DNA of 24,960 bases from an uncultured Oscillospiraceae bacterium (GTDB taxonomy: Bacteria; Bacillota; Clostridia; Oscillospirales; Acutalibacteraceae): the NCBI GenBank assembly GCA_958354085.1, contig CATWUX010000013.1, forward strand, positions 1-24,960, in the 5' to 3' direction. Under the pieces are notes generated by a model. That model saw only the letters and a list, made by a program, of their open reading frames with translations. It made no database searches and had not been told where the DNA came from. Shown in pieces: positions 22,947-24,960 of the stretch. The translations under genes were made by a program, and so were the position numbers. The stretch's first letter is position 1. Each line of letters starts with the position of its first letter.

Positions 22947-24811
22947 CACATTTTGCACGGTTTTTACAACGGTGCAGCGGCATTCCGGCATTGCTTGTCG
23001 GCTGCGCTCTGTTGCTGACTGCCTGCAAGCCCGCTTCCGGAACCGCGGCCTCCGCCGGCGGCAATGGATCCGGAAGCGGTTCCCCGGTGGGAGAAACCAC
23101 GGTTTCCGCAGAGCCGATAACAGTGGAATACGATGCGGATGATACCGCCTTTGACTGGAGCGCGTCCGCCCGCACCGTTATCACGCTGAACGGCAGTTCC
23201 GCGTCCGTGCAGGGCGGCGGCGCGGCGGTCAGCGCCGGCACTGTTACAATTACCGCTTCCGGAGTGTATGAGATCACCGGTACTCTGGCGGACGGCAGTA
23301 TCGTGGTCGAAACGGACAAGGATACCGACAAGAACACGGTCTTTCTGATTCTGAACAACGCGTCCATCACCAGTCAGACCAGCGCGCCGCTTTATGTTAA
23401 AAGCGCGAAAAAGGTGGTAATTCTGCTGGCGGACGGTACAGAAAACACGGTTTACGGAGGCAGCGGCTGTGTCGTGAATGAGAATCAGGAGCCGAGCGCC
23501 GCCGTGTTCAGCAAGGATGATCTGACCATCACCGGCGGCGGCAAGCTGACCGTCAAAGCCGAATACAACGACGGCATTACCAGCAAGGACGTGCTGAAAA
23601 TCACCGGCGGCGCGTTGGATATCACCGCCAAAGCGGACGGTATTGTCGGCAAAGACAGTTTGACTATCACGGAGGCCACGATCACGGTAAACGCCGGCAA
23701 GGATGGGCTTCGCTCCACCAACGACACCAACGCGGGCATGGGCAACGTTCTGATCCAAAGCGGTACGCTCAACATCACCGCCGCCAACGATGGCATTCAG
23801 GCGGAAACCCTGCTCCAGATCGACGGCGGCAGCTTGACCGTCACCACCGGAGGCGGTTATCCGGGTATGAGCATCTCCAACGGCAATGATGGTTTCGGCG
23901 GACAGCGCGGCGGCGGTTTCAAAGGCTTCGGGCAGCAGATGCCGACCTCGCAGCAAACGACCGACGCTTCTGCGGAAGAGAGCAAAAAGGGTATCAAAGC
24001 AACCGGCCGTATTCTGCTGACCGGCGGCACACTCCAAATCTCCTCCTATGATGACGCCATCCACAGCAACGGCGAGGTTCTCATCAGCAGCGGCAGCGTG
24101 TCCGTGCAATCCGGCGACGACGGTATCCACGCCGATAGCACTCTGCAAATCAGCGGAGGCGATATCACGGTCGCCAATTCCTATGAAGCGCTGGAAGGCG
24201 CAAACATTACGCTGGCGGGCGGCGCGATCCGTCTGACCTCTTCCGACGACGGCGTGAATGTCAATAGCAACGGCGGCGTTTTGACGATCAGCGGCGGTGA
24301 AATCCACGTGATCGCCGGCGGCGACGGACTGGATTCCAACGGCACGATTCAGATGACCGGCGGCGACGTCACCGTGGATGGACCGACTAACAGCGGCAAC
24401 GGCGCGCTGGACTGCGACGGCACCTTTACCATCAGCGGCGGCGTGCTGATCGCCTCCGGCAGCTCCGGTATGGCGGAAGCACCCGATGCCAACTCCGCAC
24501 AAGCGTCCATTCAAATGACGTACAGCACCGCGCAAGCTGCCGGCAAAACTATCACGCTGACAGACAAAGACGGCAACATCGTAGCAGAGTTCACCCCAAG
24601 CAAAACGTATAACTCGGTCGTCATTTCCGCCCCGTCGCTGACGGTCGGCGAAACCTACACGCTCAATGGCGACGGTACAAAAATTGTGGAATTTCAGCTC
24701 AGCAGTACGCTCACCTATCTGAACGAATCCGGCGTCACATCCCGCCCGCAAGGCGGCATGGGCGGCGGTATGGGTGGCGGTATGGGCGGCGGTATGAAAC
24801 CGCCGCGCTGA
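22943..24811 (+). CDS. secreted lipoprotein with carbohydrate-binding beta-helix domain (Cthe_2159-like)
   Basis: A 622-aa surface protein. The signal peptide (about 1-27) ends in lipobox LTAC with lipidated C28, then a Ser/Gly-rich linker. From about residue 45 to 560 there are many repeats of the type ISGGDITV...DDGIHA, giving a right-handed beta-helix with Asp-rich turns that could bind calcium. This matches the Cthe_2159-like carbohydrate-binding family, whose founding member binds cellulose and acidic sugars. A Gly/Phe/Gln-rich insertion at about 310-345 interrupts the repeats. The C-terminus is a GGM(GGGM)3 tract ending KPPR. It is the last gene of the VTC-DUF4956 operon; the ligand here is unknown. 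Confidence 0.87.
   Translation: MTHFARFLQRCSGIPALLVGCALLLTACKPASGTAASAGGNGSGSGSPVGETTVSAEPITVEYDADDTAFDWSASARTVITLNGSSASVQGGGAAVSAGTVTITASGVYEITGTLADGSIVVETDKDTDKNTVFLILNNASITSQTSAPLYVKSAKKVVILLADGTENTVYGGSGCVVNENQEPSAAVFSKDDLTITGGGKLTVKAEYNDGITSKDVLKITGGALDITAKADGIVGKDSLTITEATITVNAGKDGLRSTNDTNAGMGNVLIQSGTLNITAANDGIQAETLLQIDGGSLTVTTGGGYPGMSISNGNDGFGGQRGGGFKGFGQQMPTSQQTTDASAEESKKGIKATGRILLTGGTLQISSYDDAIHSNGEVLISSGSVSVQSGDDGIHADSTLQISGGDITVANSYEALEGANITLAGGAIRLTSSDDGVNVNSNGGVLTISGGEIHVIAGGDGLDSNGTIQMTGGDVTVDGPTNSGNGALDCDGTFTISGGVLIASGSSGMAEAPDANSAQASIQMTYSTAQAAGKTITLTDKDGNIVAEFTPSKTYNSVVISAPSLTVGETYTLNGDGTKIVEFQLSSTLTYLNESGVTSRPQGGMGGGMGGGMGGGMKPPR
24752..24796 (+). repeat. 12-bp tandem repeat coding for GGGM
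   Basis: Three near-identical copies of GGCGGCGGTATG (with one GGTGGC variant), preceded by a 9-bp partial copy, encode Gly-Gly-Gly-Met units at the C-terminus of the beta-helix lipoprotein. Prone to copy-number change in frame. Confidence 0.75.
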
Positions 24812-24830
24812 AGCCTCGAAAAAAGCAACC

Positions 24831-24865
24831 AAGCGGCGTCGCACCGAAAAGGTGTGCCGCCGCTT
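24831..24865. terminator. terminator between the lipoprotein gene and rlmH
   Basis: Stem AAGCGGCG / CGCCGCTT continued by CGCACC/GGTGTG across one mismatch, loop GAAAA. On the minus strand a T-run (24819-24824) follows six bases later, so it mainly terminates rlmH; it may also stop the plus-strand operon. Confidence 0.78.
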
Positions 24866-24870
24866 AGCTA

Positions 24871-24960
24871 TTACTTATGATATTTTCCGCCGGAGGAAAT
24901 GTGCATCGCACGGTAAAGCTGCTCAAGCAGCATCACACGCGCCAGCTGATGGGGAAAGGT
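24871..24960 (-). CDS. rlmH: RlmH, 23S rRNA pseudouridine-1915 N3-methyltransferase (3' end only)
   Basis: The last 29 codons plus stop of a minus-strand gene that continues past the window edge. The visible C-terminus TFPHQLARVMLLEQLYRAMH, followed by ISSGGKYHK, is the conserved SPOUT-methyltransferase ending of RlmH (typically ...EQIYRA...YHK). RlmH methylates Psi1915 in helix 69 of 23S rRNA. It is convergent with the lipoprotein gene. Confidence 0.93.
   Translation of the reverse strand, partial: TFPHQLARVMLLEQLYRAMHISSGGKYHK

Noticed and set aside
22964..24844. A 626-codon open frame on the minus strand opposite the beta-helix lipoprotein
   Set aside because: It mirrors the repetitive Gly/Asp-rich coding sequence. 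It has no domain and runs through the end of the lipoprotein gene.

Overview
The window looks like a chromosomal segment of an endospore-forming member of the Clostridia, probably an Oscillospiraceae/Ruminococcaceae-type Firmicute. This rests on spo0A and spoIVB side by side, strong Gram-positive Shine-Dalgarno sequences, sigma-A promoters, glutamine synthetase III, an archaeal-type split glutamate synthase, and a BirA-controlled biotin operon. No rRNA, tRNA, CRISPR array, insertion sequence or phage gene was seen. The assignment comes from gene content only.

Layout. (1) 1-2362, minus strand: spo0A downstream of spoIVB, the usual sporulation pair, with candidate 0A boxes between them. (2) 2690-3058, plus: a small SLOG-family protein. 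(3) 3142-14408: a nitrogen-assimilation island. On the minus strand are glnN (glutamine synthetase III) and an ammonium transporter fused to a PII domain. Divergently, on the plus strand, is a five-gene glutamate synthase operon (glutaminase domain, FMN domain, 4x[4Fe-4S] protein, FAD/NAD oxidoreductase, GXGXG domain). It is followed by glnA (glutamine synthetase I) and an ANTAR RNA-binding regulator. (4) 14445-19030, minus: birA-bioY-bioB-bioD-bioA, with a BirA operator over the promoter. (5) 19187-24811, plus: an OmpR-type response regulator and histidine kinase, then a VTC-domain polyphosphate polymerase-like protein, a DUF4956 membrane protein and a beta-helix lipoprotein. (6) 24871 to the end, minus: the 3' end of rlmH.

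The most notable observation is an RNA-level control system in the nitrogen island. The leaders of glnN, of amt-glnK and of the glt operon each carry an intrinsic terminator before the start codon. In each, the 5' arm of the terminator overlaps a short hairpin with a six-base loop AANGGC closed by C-G. This fits the A1/G4 hexaloop recognised by ANTAR antiterminators, and the ANTAR gene lies in the same island behind glnA. In the glnN and glt leaders the hairpin sits almost exactly at the predicted +1, so there is no room for the first of the two hexaloop hairpins in the known two-hairpin ANTAR target. The ANTAR protein has a degenerate receiver (phosphoacceptor Asp replaced by Asn), and the fused PII domain lacks the uridylylated Tyr51. 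Nitrogen sensing here therefore probably does not use the usual covalent switches.

Together, amt brings in ammonium, GS-III and GS-I make glutamine, the split GOGAT makes glutamate, and the ANTAR protein would set terminator read-through in the first three transcription units. The biotin operon and the two-component/polyphosphate cluster look functionally separate.
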